Shown here in pieces: positions 45,568 through 53,280 of a stretch of 64,000 nucleotides of DNA (position 1 is its first letter; every line of letters begins with the position of its first letter). The notes beneath the pieces were generated by a model. It was not told where the DNA came from. It worked only from the letters and a program-made list of their open reading frames with translations, and made no database searches. Source of the DNA: Labedella gwakjiensis (GTDB lineage Bacteria > Actinomycetota > Actinomycetes > Actinomycetales > Microbacteriaceae); the NCBI RefSeq assembly GCF_003014675.1, contig NZ_PYAU01000001.1, forward strand, positions 1,860,001-1,924,000, given 5' to 3'. The position numbers and the translations under genes are program-made.

Positions 45568-46158
45568 ATGACCACACCCGACACGTCCGTGCGCGACGCA
45601 CTGAGCCTCATCCGGGGCGAACTCGACACCCTCGTCGAGCGCGCCGTCACCGACGCGAGCGACACGGACGCGGATCCCTTCGAGGCGTTCGCCGATCTGC
45701 TCGCCGACGCCGACCGCGTCTTCGTCGTGGGCGCCGGCCGCTCCGGCCTCGCCCTGCGGATGACCGCGATGCGCCTCATGCACCTGGGACTCGCGGTGCA
45801 CGTCGTGGGAGAGGTGACGACCCCCGCGATCGCCGAGGGGGATGTGCTCCTCACCGCGAGCGGATCCGGAACCACCGGCGCGATCGTGCGCGCGGCCGAG
45901 GGCGCCGTCGAGGCGGGAGCCCGCGTCGCCGCCATCACGACCGCGGCCGACTCGCCCCTCGCGCTCCTCGCGACGGTCGTCGCCGTGGTGCCCGCCGCCG
46001 AGAAGCTCGATCGTTCCGAAGCAGCCTCCGCCCAGTACGCCGGCGGACTGTTCGAACAGTTCGTGGTGCTCCTCGGCGACGCCCTCTTCCACGCGCTCTG
46101 GAAGCGCTCAGGAGCGAGCGCCGACGAGTTGTGGCCGCGCCACGCCAACCTCGAATGA
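45568..46158 (+). CDS. hxlB: 6-phospho-3-hexuloisomerase
   Basis: 196 residues from an ATG behind GGAGG. A SIS-fold enzyme: VFVVGAGRSGLALRMTAMRL and LLTASGSGTTGAIVRAAE form the sugar-phosphate site. It turns hexulose 6-phosphate into fructose 6-phosphate in the ribulose monophosphate pathway. The order hxlB then hxlA, with 40 bp between them, indicates one operon. Confidence 0.92.
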   Translation: MTTPDTSVRDALSLIRGELDTLVERAVTDASDTDADPFEAFADLLADADRVFVVGAGRSGLALRMTAMRLMHLGLAVHVVGEVTTPAIAEGDVLLTASGSGTTGAIVRAAEGAVEAGARVAAITTAADSPLALLATVVAVVPAAEKLDRSEAASAQYAGGLFEQFVVLLGDALFHALWKRSGASADELWPRHANLE

Positions 46159-46198
46159 CCCACACGCCTCTCCGACCGACCTCACGAAAAGGAATCTC

Positions 46199-46825
46199 AT
46201 GAAACTGCAGTTCGCCATGGACACGCTCACCACCGAAGCCGCTCTCGAGCTCGCCGCCGCCGCGGCGCCGCACGTCGACATCCTCGAGCTCGGCACGCCG
46301 CTCATCAAGAGCGCCGGCCTCTCCGCCGTCACGGCCATCAAGGAGGCGCACCCCGACAAGATCGTGTTCGCCGACCTGAAGACGATGGACGCGGGCGAGC
46401 TCGAGGCCGACATGACCTTCGCCGCCGGAGCCGACCTCGTGACCGTTCTCGGCACGGCCGGCGACAGCACGATCGTCGGGGCCGTCGCGGCCGCTAAGAA
46501 GCACGGCAAGGGCGTCGTCGTCGACCTCATCGGCGTCGCCGACAAGCCGAAGCGCGCGAAGGAGGTCGTCGCCCTCGGCGCCGAGTTCGTCGAGATGCAC
46601 GCGGGACTCGACGAGCAGGCCGAGGAGGGCTTCACGTTCTCCACGCTGCTCCGCGACGGCGAAGCCTCTGGCGTGCCGTTCTCCGTGGCCGGCGGTATCA
46701 ACGCGTCGACGATCGCGTCGGTGCAGCAGGCCGGCGCGCAGGTCGCCGTCGCCGGCGGCGCCATCTACGGTGCCGACGACGTCGGAGCCGCTGCCGCAGA
46801 GCTCCGCGCCGCCATCACCGACTGA
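46199..46825 (+). CDS. hxlA: 3-hexulose-6-phosphate synthase
   Basis: 208 residues from an ATG behind AAAAGGA. A short TIM barrel of the orotidine-decarboxylase family: QFAMDTLT, VFADLKTMDAGELEADM and SVAGGINASTI. It condenses formaldehyde with ribulose 5-phosphate. With hxlB it gives formaldehyde fixation or detoxification; no methanol dehydrogenase is in the window, so detoxification or release of pentose phosphate is as likely as growth on C1 compounds. Confidence 0.93.
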   Translation: MKLQFAMDTLTTEAALELAAAAAPHVDILELGTPLIKSAGLSAVTAIKEAHPDKIVFADLKTMDAGELEADMTFAAGADLVTVLGTAGDSTIVGAVAAAKKHGKGVVVDLIGVADKPKRAKEVVALGAEFVEMHAGLDEQAEEGFTFSTLLRDGEASGVPFSVAGGINASTIASVQQAGAQVAVAGGAIYGADDVGAAAAELRAAITD

Positions 46826-46851
46826 CGTCCGGCTTCCGGCCGCGCGTCTAC

Positions 46852-46919
46852 CGAGCGCTACCGTTCGAGCCGAGCGTTACAGGAATTCCTGTAGCGCTCG
46901 GCTCGAGCTGTAGCGCTCG
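46852..46919. repeat. 68-bp nearly perfect modular palindrome / terminator
   Basis: Four CGAGCGYTAC-type units: CGAGCGCTACCG (46852), CGAGCGTTACAGG (46871), CCTGTAGCGCTCG (46888) and CTGTAGCGCTCG (46908), with TTCGAGC and GCTCGAG between them, fold into one long stem around AATT. It separates hxlA from a convergent gene and may act as a terminator; unit design is like the repeat at 6055. Confidence 0.8.
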
Positions 46920-46958
46920 ACGCGTTCCGGACCGATAGCGTCAGCCCAGGTCGGGGCG

Positions 46959-47189
46959 TTAGGCCTTGCGCGCCTTCGTCACAACTCGAGCGAATCCTGC
47001 GACGGACACGACGAGTAGGGCGGCAAGGACCAAGGACGCGGCGATCAGAAGAACCCCGATTGCGGGTGTTCCGGAAGATTGATCGGCTGCGGTCACCGCA
47101 TCGCCGAACGCGCCCTGGATAGCGATGATCCCTGCGAGGCAAAGCACCGCGGTAGATCCCCACACGGCTGTCATTTTGTTTCGCATCAT
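46959..47189 (-). CDS. Small two-segment membrane protein
   Basis: 76 residues from ATG 47189 (or 47186) behind GAGAGGG. Two hydrophobic segments (GSTAVLCLAGIIAIQGAFG and AIGVLLIAASLVLAALLVVSVA) surround a short polar loop, ending in basic residues. It follows a secreted-protein gene in an AT-richer, apparently foreign patch next to a resolvase relic. Function unknown. Confidence 0.65.
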   Translation of the reverse strand: MMRNKMTAVWGSTAVLCLAGIIAIQGAFGDAVTAADQSSGTPAIGVLLIAASLVLAALLVVSVAGFARVVTKARKA

Positions 47190-47206
47190 TTTGCCCTCTC
47201 TGATCT

Positions 47207-47737
47207 CTACGGGTTGCATAGGGCGGCTACAGTTGCCGCGTAGCCGACATTTGGACGCCAAGGGTCCAGGTTCCAGGGACGCTTATCCCAAGCATTTGAA
47301 ATCTGGCAGACCAACTGGTCCCTCCTCTTCTGCCCCTCGTAGGCACTCGCCACCATCGGCTTGTACTCGTTGTCGTAAACAGCTTGTGCGGCATTAGAAC
47401 AGACAAGTCGGGGTGCGTCGACAGTGCGGTAGACGGAGATTGTCGTGCCTTGCGAGACTGTCTTCTTCACCGCACCCGACAGGCACGGACCGGAGGCCGC
47501 CGCTGCTCGTGCACTTGTATTTGAGCTTCGATACTCAGCAAGTAGCTTGAGGTACTCCGCGACCGCATCGGGGTCGTCCGTCGATGGCACTGAGCTTGGT
47601 GAAGCTTCGGCAGCCAGCGCTATTGTGCCGGAGTCGTCGGTCTGGGCTGAGGCAGGGCCGGTGATTCCCTGAAGCCCCAGAACAATGGTCAGGCCTGTAG
47701 CGAGGCCAAGCAACTCGATCGCATCCGTACTCCTCAA
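47207..47737 (-). CDS. Secreted small protein, start unclear (possible frameshift)
   Basis: The mature region (about 135 residues) carries a likely signal peptide core (ATGLTIVLGLQGITGPASAQ), then Ser/Ala-rich sequence, several Cys, and a C-terminus ISNAWDKRPWNLDPWRPNV...CNP that resembles DUF2599, tentatively. No good in-frame start exists: a TTG at 47737 has no ribosome site, whereas AGGAG-TACGG-ATG at 47724 gives MRSSCLASLQA and then stops in another frame. A one-base frameshift in the signal peptide is therefore likely. The in-frame upstream sequence is a resolvase relic. Confidence 0.45.
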   Translation of the reverse strand: MRSTDAIELLGLATGLTIVLGLQGITGPASAQTDDSGTIALAAEASPSSVPSTDDPDAVAEYLKLLAEYRSSNTSARAAAASGPCLSGAVKKTVSQGTTISVYRTVDAPRLVCSNAAQAVYDNEYKPMVASAYEGQKRRDQLVCQISNAWDKRPWNLDPWRPNVGYAATVAALCNP

Positions 47738-47833
47738 GCATCGTTGACGTCGGAGACTTACACGTATGGCATGCGCCCCCCCAGTCGGGAGTGTAGAGCG
47801 TGCAGACTCGCGGGGATAGTCATCCGTTCTGTA

Positions 47834-48163
47834 GATGAAACTCACTCGAAGTTCTCGGAGGCGGCGGCGCAATGTGGCGCGTGACAGGCCTAGGTCTCGT
47901 GCGATTTCGATTGGCGATCCACCTGCTTGGATGAGTCGCCGCCCGTTCTGGATCTGGCTGACCGTGAACACCAATCCACCCATGGGTGTTCTGGTGTTGA
48001 CGTTCTGCCCGCCAAGGTTCAGCACGCGCAGATTGTTGCCCTTCGATCGGCGCTGGTTGGCGAGGTCGAGCACATTGATCGTCGAGCGGTCAAAGCGATC
48101 AAGCGTGGTAGTGACGAAGGTGTCCCGGTGGCTTAGCGCGTTCAGGGCATGATCGAGGGCCGG
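47834..48163 (-). pseudogene. Serine resolvase/invertase remnant
   Basis: The minus strand reads KRPALDHALNALSHRDTFV, TTTLDRFDRSTINVLDLANQ and NLRVLNLGGQNVNTRTPMG, the middle of a small serine recombinase, then jumps to the C-terminal helix-turn-helix (IEIARDLGLSRATLRRRL). About 70 N-terminal residues with the catalytic Ser are missing, and about 45 residues of the long helix/linker between MGGLVFTV and SQIQNGRRLI are deleted. A stop precedes the fragment. It marks a decayed mobile element. Confidence 0.75.
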
Positions 48164-48273
48164 CCTCTTGGCACATGCGAGCTACAGAACTGGACAGTCC
48201 ACCTAGACACCGGAGGTCGCTCCTACGTCAACACGATCCGGGTCGGCACAGCTAGATCAGCGCATCGTCAGTG

Positions 48274-49698
48274 TCAGCGGCGAGGCGCGCGCTGCTGCGG
48301 GATCGACGCCGTCGGTGTGCGCTTCGAGGACGACGGCTGGTGCCGTCCGTCGGCGCGGGGAAGCGGGATCGGGATGGGCGACGTGAGAGCCACCTGCTCC
48401 GAGAAGTCCTCCGGCACGACGTCCGTCTTCACCGAGCGCGGCTTGCCCACGTAGTCGACGCGCAAGCGGAAGCGGCCGGTGGGCGAGCGGTGCACGCGCA
48501 GGTTCTTCCGCACGATGAGCCACGTGAAGGCGATGCCGGCGGAGACGAGTCCGGCGACCCCGCCCACGACGAGCGCCCAGCGCGGGCCGAACGCGTTCGC
48601 GACGGCGCCGACGATGGGGGCACCGATCGGCGTTCCGCCCATGAGGATCGCCATGTACAGGGCCATGACGCGTCCGCGGACCGCCGGCTCCGTCGTGGTC
48701 TGCACGTAGCCGTTGGCGGTGGTCAGCATCGTGACGGTGGCGAAGCCGATGAGGATGAGCGAGACGCCGAAGGTCCAGAACGTGGGCATGAGCGACGACG
48801 TGATGGCCGCGAGCCCGAATCCGGCGGACGCGAGCACCACGACGCGCAGGCGCGCGCGTTCCCGCCGTGCCGCGAGGAGCGCCCCGGTGAGAGAGCCGAT
48901 CGCGAGGATCGACGACAGCAGACCGTACTCGCCGGCTCCCCGCCCGAACTCGACCGCCATGGTGGAGGCGAAGATTGGGAAGTTCATGCCGAACGCTCCG
49001 ATGAGGAACACGACGGCGAAGACCACGAGCAGATCGGGCCGGCCGCGCACGTAGCGGAAGCCCTCCGCGAGCTGTCCGCGGGCGCGACTCGCTCGAAGGC
49101 GGGGGCGCAGCTCTGACGTGCGGATGAAGGTGAGCGCGACGATCATCGCGATGAATGTCCCGGCGTTGATGACGAAGACCCAGCCGGCGCCGACCACCAC
49201 GATGAGGAGACCGGAGACGGCGGGGCCGATCATGCGCGCGGCGTTGAACGAGGCGGCGTTGAGGGCGACGGCGTTCGACATGTTGTGCTCGTCGACGAGG
49301 TCGGACACGAAGGTCTGCCTGGCCGGACCGTCCACCGCGTTCACGAGGCCGAGGAGCAGCGCGAACACGTAGAGATGCCAGAGCTGCGCGGTGCCGAAGA
49401 TGAGCAGCAGACCGAGGGAGAGGCCGAGCAGCAGCAGCAGCGACTGCGTGACCATGATGATCTTTCGCCTGTCGAAGCGGTCAGCGATGAGGCCGGTGAT
49501 CGGGACGAGGAGCACCTGCGGGCCGAACTGCAGCGCCATCGTGAATCCCACGGCGACGGCGTCGTTGTCGGTCAGGTCGGTGAGCACCACCCAGTTCTGC
49601 GTGGTGGCCTGCATCCAGCTGCCGATGTTCGACACGAGCGCGCCGATGAACCACAGCCGGTAATTGCGCACGGAGAGCGACCGGAACATCGCGCTCAT
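48274..49698 (-). CDS. MFS transporter, drug/siderophore exporter type
   Basis: 474 residues with about twelve membrane segments (to about residue 400) and a basic C-terminal tail. LSVRNYRLWFIGALVSNIGSW at the start and ADRFDRRKIIMVTQ in loop 2-3 are typical of the EntS/multidrug-like MFS_3 group. It overlaps the marR gene by four bases (ATGA), so an efflux pump controlled by MarR is the likely reading. Confidence 0.9.
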   Translation of the reverse strand: MSAMFRSLSVRNYRLWFIGALVSNIGSWMQATTQNWVVLTDLTDNDAVAVGFTMALQFGPQVLLVPITGLIADRFDRRKIIMVTQSLLLLLGLSLGLLLIFGTAQLWHLYVFALLLGLVNAVDGPARQTFVSDLVDEHNMSNAVALNAASFNAARMIGPAVSGLLIVVVGAGWVFVINAGTFIAMIVALTFIRTSELRPRLRASRARGQLAEGFRYVRGRPDLLVVFAVVFLIGAFGMNFPIFASTMAVEFGRGAGEYGLLSSILAIGSLTGALLAARRERARLRVVVLASAGFGLAAITSSLMPTFWTFGVSLILIGFATVTMLTTANGYVQTTTEPAVRGRVMALYMAILMGGTPIGAPIVGAVANAFGPRWALVVGGVAGLVSAGIAFTWLIVRKNLRVHRSPTGRFRLRVDYVGKPRSVKTDVVPEDFSEQVALTSPIPIPLPRADGRHQPSSSKRTPTASIPQQRAPRR

Positions 49699-50120
49699 CG
49701 TCCGGCCAGCCTCTGCATGATGGCGGCCGCGTCCGCGAGCGTGGCGCGCTCCTCGGGCGTGACCGCCTTGAGGGCGTGGGTGAGCCAGGCGTCGCGCTTC
49801 TTGACGGTGGCCTTCACGATGTCGGTGCCGCTCGGTGCGAGGGTGATGCTCACGCGGCGCTTGTCGTCGGCGTCGGGCACGCGTGTGAGGTACCCGAGGT
49901 CTTCGAGGCAGCCGACGGTGCGGTTCATGGACGGGGCGGAGACGCGTTCGCGCTCTGCGAGGGAGCTGAGGGTGTGCGGACCGTGGGTGAAGAGGGCGGC
50001 GAGGACCGAGAACTGGCCGTCGCTGAGGTCGTCGTCGGCCTTCTCTGCGCGAAGTCGGCGCGCCAGTCGGAACGTGCCCATCCGGAGGTCCGAACTCTGT
50101 TCGGCGATGGTTCGAGGCAT
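49695..50120 (-). CDS. MarR family transcriptional regulator
   Basis: 141 residues if translation begins at ATG 50120; ATG 50132 adds four residues. A TATGCT -10 seven bases before 50120 suggests a leaderless message. Winged helix: LSDGQFSVLAALFTHGP, LAERERVSAPSMNRTVGCLEDLGYL, wing DDKRRVSITLA. The first gene of the efflux operon and its likely repressor. Confidence 0.88.
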   Translation of the reverse strand: MPRTIAEQSSDLRMGTFRLARRLRAEKADDDLSDGQFSVLAALFTHGPHTLSSLAERERVSAPSMNRTVGCLEDLGYLTRVPDADDKRRVSITLAPSGTDIVKATVKKRDAWLTHALKAVTPEERATLADAAAIMQRLAGR

Positions 50121-50125
50121 ATTAC

Positions 50126-50151
50126 TTAGCATAACTCATTACCCTTGCTAA
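50126..50151. promoter_or_regulatory. Candidate MarR operator
   Basis: TTAGCA (50126-50131) and TGCTAA (50146-50151) are inverted with a 14-bp spacing and overlap the presumed promoter of the marR-MFS operon. Confidence 0.45.
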
Positions 50152-50188
50152 CTATTCCCGCCCCTCCCCCTCCCCCCCCCGCCCCAGA

Positions 50189-50246
50189 CCCCAAAAAGAT
50201 GGCGATACGGCACGAAATTCACTGCAGTATCGAAATCTTTTTGGGG
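50189..50246. repeat. 58-bp palindromic intergenic repeat, copy 3 (hybrid)
   Basis: Left arm CCCCAAAAAGATGGCGATAC (50189-50208) equals that of copy 2, while the right arm GTATCGAAATCTTTTTGGGG (50227-50246) and the first part of the 18-nt centre equal copy 1. The arms therefore mispair at two positions. It lies between divergent genes, where a terminator role is not expected. Confidence 0.85.
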
Positions 50247-50287
50247 TGGGGGGAGGGGCAGAGGGGGCGGGTGGGTAGGGTGTGGGG

Positions 50288-51127
50288 GTGAGTCAGGCTC
50301 CCGAGACCCGGACCCTCGTCGACGCCGACGGGGTCACCATCTGGTACTACGCGTGGGCGGCCGAACAGCCCCGCGGCATCGTCCACATCGCGCACGGAGC
50401 GGGGGAGCACGCCGGGCGGTACCAGCAGCTCGCCGACGACCTCGTCGGCGCCGGCTTCACCGTGGTCGCCGACGACCACCGCGGTCACGGCGCCACGGGG
50501 GAGAACCATCTCGGTCTCGGCCGACTCGGCCAGGGCACGACGCGCGGCGCCATCCGCTCCGTCCTCCACGTGGGCCAGACGATCGCGGAACAGAATCCCG
50601 GCGTCCCCCTCGTTCTCCTCGGGCACAGCTGGGGCTCGCTCATGGCGCAGAAGATCGTGGCGGGGGAGCACCCCTACGACGCGGTCGTGCTGTCCGGCTC
50701 GTCGCTCGCGATCCCCGGCGTCATCAACGCCGGCGACCTCAACAAGCGGTGGCGCGGCGCCGGCAGCACCGGATTCGAGTGGCTCTCGCGCGACCCCGCG
50801 GTGGGAACGGCCTTCGCGGAGGACCCGCGCGCGTTCGACATCGCGGAGCGGCCCGTGTGGACGGCGGTCCAGGCGTTCGCCTTCCTCGGGCGACCGCTTA
50901 AGGGCATGCGCGACATCCCCGTGCTCATCCAGGGCGGGTCGGACGACTCGCTCGGCGGCACCCGCGGCATGACGCTGCTCCGCGACGCGTACGTGAAGCG
51001 CTCGAAGCTCTCAGACGTGACCATGCGGATCTACGAGGGTGCGCGCCACGAGATCTACAAGGAGACGAACCGCGACGAGATCGTCGGCGACCTCCTCGCG
51101 TGGCTCGACGCCCGCGTCCCCCGCTGA
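50288..51127 (+). CDS. Alpha/beta hydrolase, monoacylglycerol lipase-like
   Basis: 279 residues from GTG 50288 (GTG 50282 is also in frame). Lid-less serine hydrolase of the lysophospholipase/MGL group: IAHGAGEHAGRYQQLADDL, DHRGHGATG, nucleophile Ser in LLGHSWGSLMAQ, Asp in IQGGSDDSLGG and His in YEGARHEIYKE. All three catalytic residues are present. Likely a cytoplasmic monoacylglycerol or carboxyl-ester hydrolase. Confidence 0.9.
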   Translation: MSQAPETRTLVDADGVTIWYYAWAAEQPRGIVHIAHGAGEHAGRYQQLADDLVGAGFTVVADDHRGHGATGENHLGLGRLGQGTTRGAIRSVLHVGQTIAEQNPGVPLVLLGHSWGSLMAQKIVAGEHPYDAVVLSGSSLAIPGVINAGDLNKRWRGAGSTGFEWLSRDPAVGTAFAEDPRAFDIAERPVWTAVQAFAFLGRPLKGMRDIPVLIQGGSDDSLGGTRGMTLLRDAYVKRSKLSDVTMRIYEGARHEIYKETNRDEIVGDLLAWLDARVPR

Positions 51128-51161
51128 TCGGCCACACGCAGACGCAGACGCAGACGCCGGC

Positions 51162-51752
51162 TCAGGTGCTGATGCGGTCGAGGAACGCGTCGACGAGGCT
51201 GCGCTGCATGTCCGGCGTCATCTCGTCGGGGTAGAGAACGGCCTGGACCGAGATGCCGTCGATGAGCACGAGGAGCTCGTTGACCGTGAGAGCGATGTCG
51301 AGATCGGCGCGGAGGTCGCCGGCGTCGCGCGCCGCCGTGAGTCCGTCGGTCCACCAGGCCCGCGCCACGACCATCGAGTCGGCCCGCACGGCGGCGAGGG
51401 TCGGATTCGTGATCGCCCGACCCATGTAGCTGACGTCGATGATCGCCTCGGTGCGGCTCTCGTCGTCGAGCGGCAGTGCCTCGTGCAGCATCTCCCGCAG
51501 CATGCCGAAGGTGTCGAGCTCGTCCGCGCGGTCGGCGACGCGGTCGTAGACGCGCTGGTAGGCGAGCTTGTGCGCCTGGATGAGCACGTCGTCCTTGTTC
51601 GTGAAGTAGTGGGCGAGCGCGCCGTTGGACACCCCGGCGGCCTTCGCGATCTCCCGGACCGTGGCCGCCTCGAGTCCCTGCTGGCTGATGACGCGCCACG
51701 TGGCCTCGAGCACCGCTGCGCGGCGCTCGTCGTGGTCAACGATCTTGGGCAC
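51162..51752 (-). CDS. TetR family transcriptional regulator
   Basis: 196 residues from a GTG at 51752 behind GGAGG; an upstream ATG has no such site. The helix-turn-helix is ATVREIAKAAGVSNGALAHY, and the C-terminal part is of the BetI-like TetR_C_6 style. It is divergent from the aminotransferase-peptide ABC operon and may repress it in response to an amino compound. Confidence 0.9.
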   Translation of the reverse strand: MPKIVDHDERRAAVLEATWRVISQQGLEAATVREIAKAAGVSNGALAHYFTNKDDVLIQAHKLAYQRVYDRVADRADELDTFGMLREMLHEALPLDDESRTEAIIDVSYMGRAITNPTLAAVRADSMVVARAWWTDGLTAARDAGDLRADLDIALTVNELLVLIDGISVQAVLYPDEMTPDMQRSLVDAFLDRIST

Positions 51753-51940
51753 TGATCGTGCCTCCTTTCTCCAAGCGTGCGGTGTCGACTCCATCGTCGC
51801 GCGCTTTTTCGGACGCTTGATCTATTTAACGTACCCGTAACGGCGACGAAATCTATTTCGGACGCCTGTACCAAAAACTTGATCACACGACGCAGCGCCG
51901 TCCCGGCTCGTCGACCGGCCCCCTCCCGCGAAGGACCCCC

Positions 51941-53191
51941 ATGACGATCGACACCGCGATCCAGACCCTCAAGCCCGTGGACGCCGGGCTGCGCGAGCGC
52001 GCATCCCGCGTGATCCCCGGCGGCATGTACGGCCACCTCAACGTCACGCTGCTCCCGGCCGCGTACCCGCAGTACTACCGCTCGGGCGACGGCGCCCGCC
52101 TCACCGATGTGGACGGCAACGAGTACATCGACTTCATGTGCGGGTTCGGCCCGATGATCTCCGGCTACCGGAACCCGGTGGTCGAGGCCGCGGCCGCGAA
52201 GCAGCTCGCCCGGGGCGACGCCCTCGGCGGTCCGACGGAGCGCATGGTGGAGCTCGCCGAGCTGCTCGTCGACACGGTCGGCCCCGCCGACTGGGCCATG
52301 TTCGGCAAGAACGGGACGGACGCCACGAGCCTCGCCGTGACGATCGCGCGCGCCGCCACCGGCAAGCGCAAGATCCTCAAGGGCCGGACGGCATACCACG
52401 GCGCGAACGCGTGGTTCAATCCGAACCCCCTCGGCTCCACCCCGGAGGACCGGTCGAACATCATCTTCTTCGACTTCAACGACATCGCGTCGCTCGAGGC
52501 CGCAGCCGCCGAGGCGGGCGACGACCTCGCCGGCATCATCGTCTCCCCGTTCAAGCACGACGGTCCGGCGGACGACCAGCGCCTCGCCGACGTCGAGTTC
52601 GCCCGCTCGGTGCGTGCCATCGCGGACCGGAACAGCGCCGTGCTCATCATGGACGAGGTCCGCACCGGCTTCCGCCTCGTGACGGGCAGCGCGTGGGAGC
52701 CCCTCGGTGTGGCGCCCGACCTCATCGCGTACAGCAAGGCGATCGCCAACGGGTGGGCGCTCGCGGCCGTCGTCGGCATCGACGCGCTCGCGCAGGCCGC
52801 GTCCGACATCTACGCCACCGGCTCGTTCTGGTACTCCGGCGTCGCGATGGCCGCGGCGATCGCGAACATCGGGCTCCTCCGCGAGACCGACACTCCCGCG
52901 TACATGGACCACGTGGGAACGCTCCTCCGCACCGGGCTGCAGGCCCAGGCGGAGGACAACGGGTTCGAGATCGTGCAGAGCGGACCGGCCGTCATGCCGT
53001 ACCTCCGCTTCGTCGACGACCCGGGCCACGCCGCCGCCCTCGCCTTCACCGGTGCGGCCGCGGCCCGCGGCGTGCTGCTCCACCCGGTGCACAACTGGTT
53101 CCTCTCCACGGCGCACACCGAGCAGGACATCGCCGACGCGCTCGACCGCACGGCCGACGCCTTCGCCGAGGCGCGCGCCGTCATCGGCTGA
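51941..53191 (+). CDS. Class III aminotransferase (glutamate-1-semialdehyde/beta-amino acid type)
   Basis: 416 residues. PLP motifs: FGKNGTDATSLAVTIAR, DEVRTGFRLV and the Lys in IAYSKAIANGWALAAVVG. It is most like glutamate-1-semialdehyde aminomutase relatives, a group that includes beta-phenylalanine aminotransferases. Because it heads an operon with a peptide-type ABC transporter rather than haem genes, a catabolic aminotransferase for an imported amino compound is more likely than haem synthesis. Confidence 0.85.
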   Translation: MTIDTAIQTLKPVDAGLRERASRVIPGGMYGHLNVTLLPAAYPQYYRSGDGARLTDVDGNEYIDFMCGFGPMISGYRNPVVEAAAAKQLARGDALGGPTERMVELAELLVDTVGPADWAMFGKNGTDATSLAVTIARAATGKRKILKGRTAYHGANAWFNPNPLGSTPEDRSNIIFFDFNDIASLEAAAAEAGDDLAGIIVSPFKHDGPADDQRLADVEFARSVRAIADRNSAVLIMDEVRTGFRLVTGSAWEPLGVAPDLIAYSKAIANGWALAAVVGIDALAQAASDIYATGSFWYSGVAMAAAIANIGLLRETDTPAYMDHVGTLLRTGLQAQAEDNGFEIVQSGPAVMPYLRFVDDPGHAAALAFTGAAAARGVLLHPVHNWFLSTAHTEQDIADALDRTADAFAEARAVIG

Positions 53192-53280
53192 CCCACCACC
53201 CCGCAGACCGCATCACCCGTTCCATCCCGAACCGTCCCACCCCGACAGCGCCACCCGACGAAAGCGACGAGGAGCACTCC

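Noticed and set aside
47207-48073. One 288-residue protein combining resolvase and secreted parts
   Set aside because: The first third is the middle and end of a truncated recombinase; a signal peptide core begins only near residue 120, so this is a chance fusion of a relic with another gene.
51135-51156. Short ACGCAG tandem repeat between the hydrolase and tetR
   Set aside because: Three units only, in GC-rich DNA, with no stem or coding sense; no evidence of function.
51941-53191. hemL (glutamate-1-semialdehyde aminomutase) as name for the aminotransferase
   Set aside because: The motifs fit the broad family, but the operon with a TetR gene and a peptide-type ABC transporter argues for a catabolic aminotransferase.
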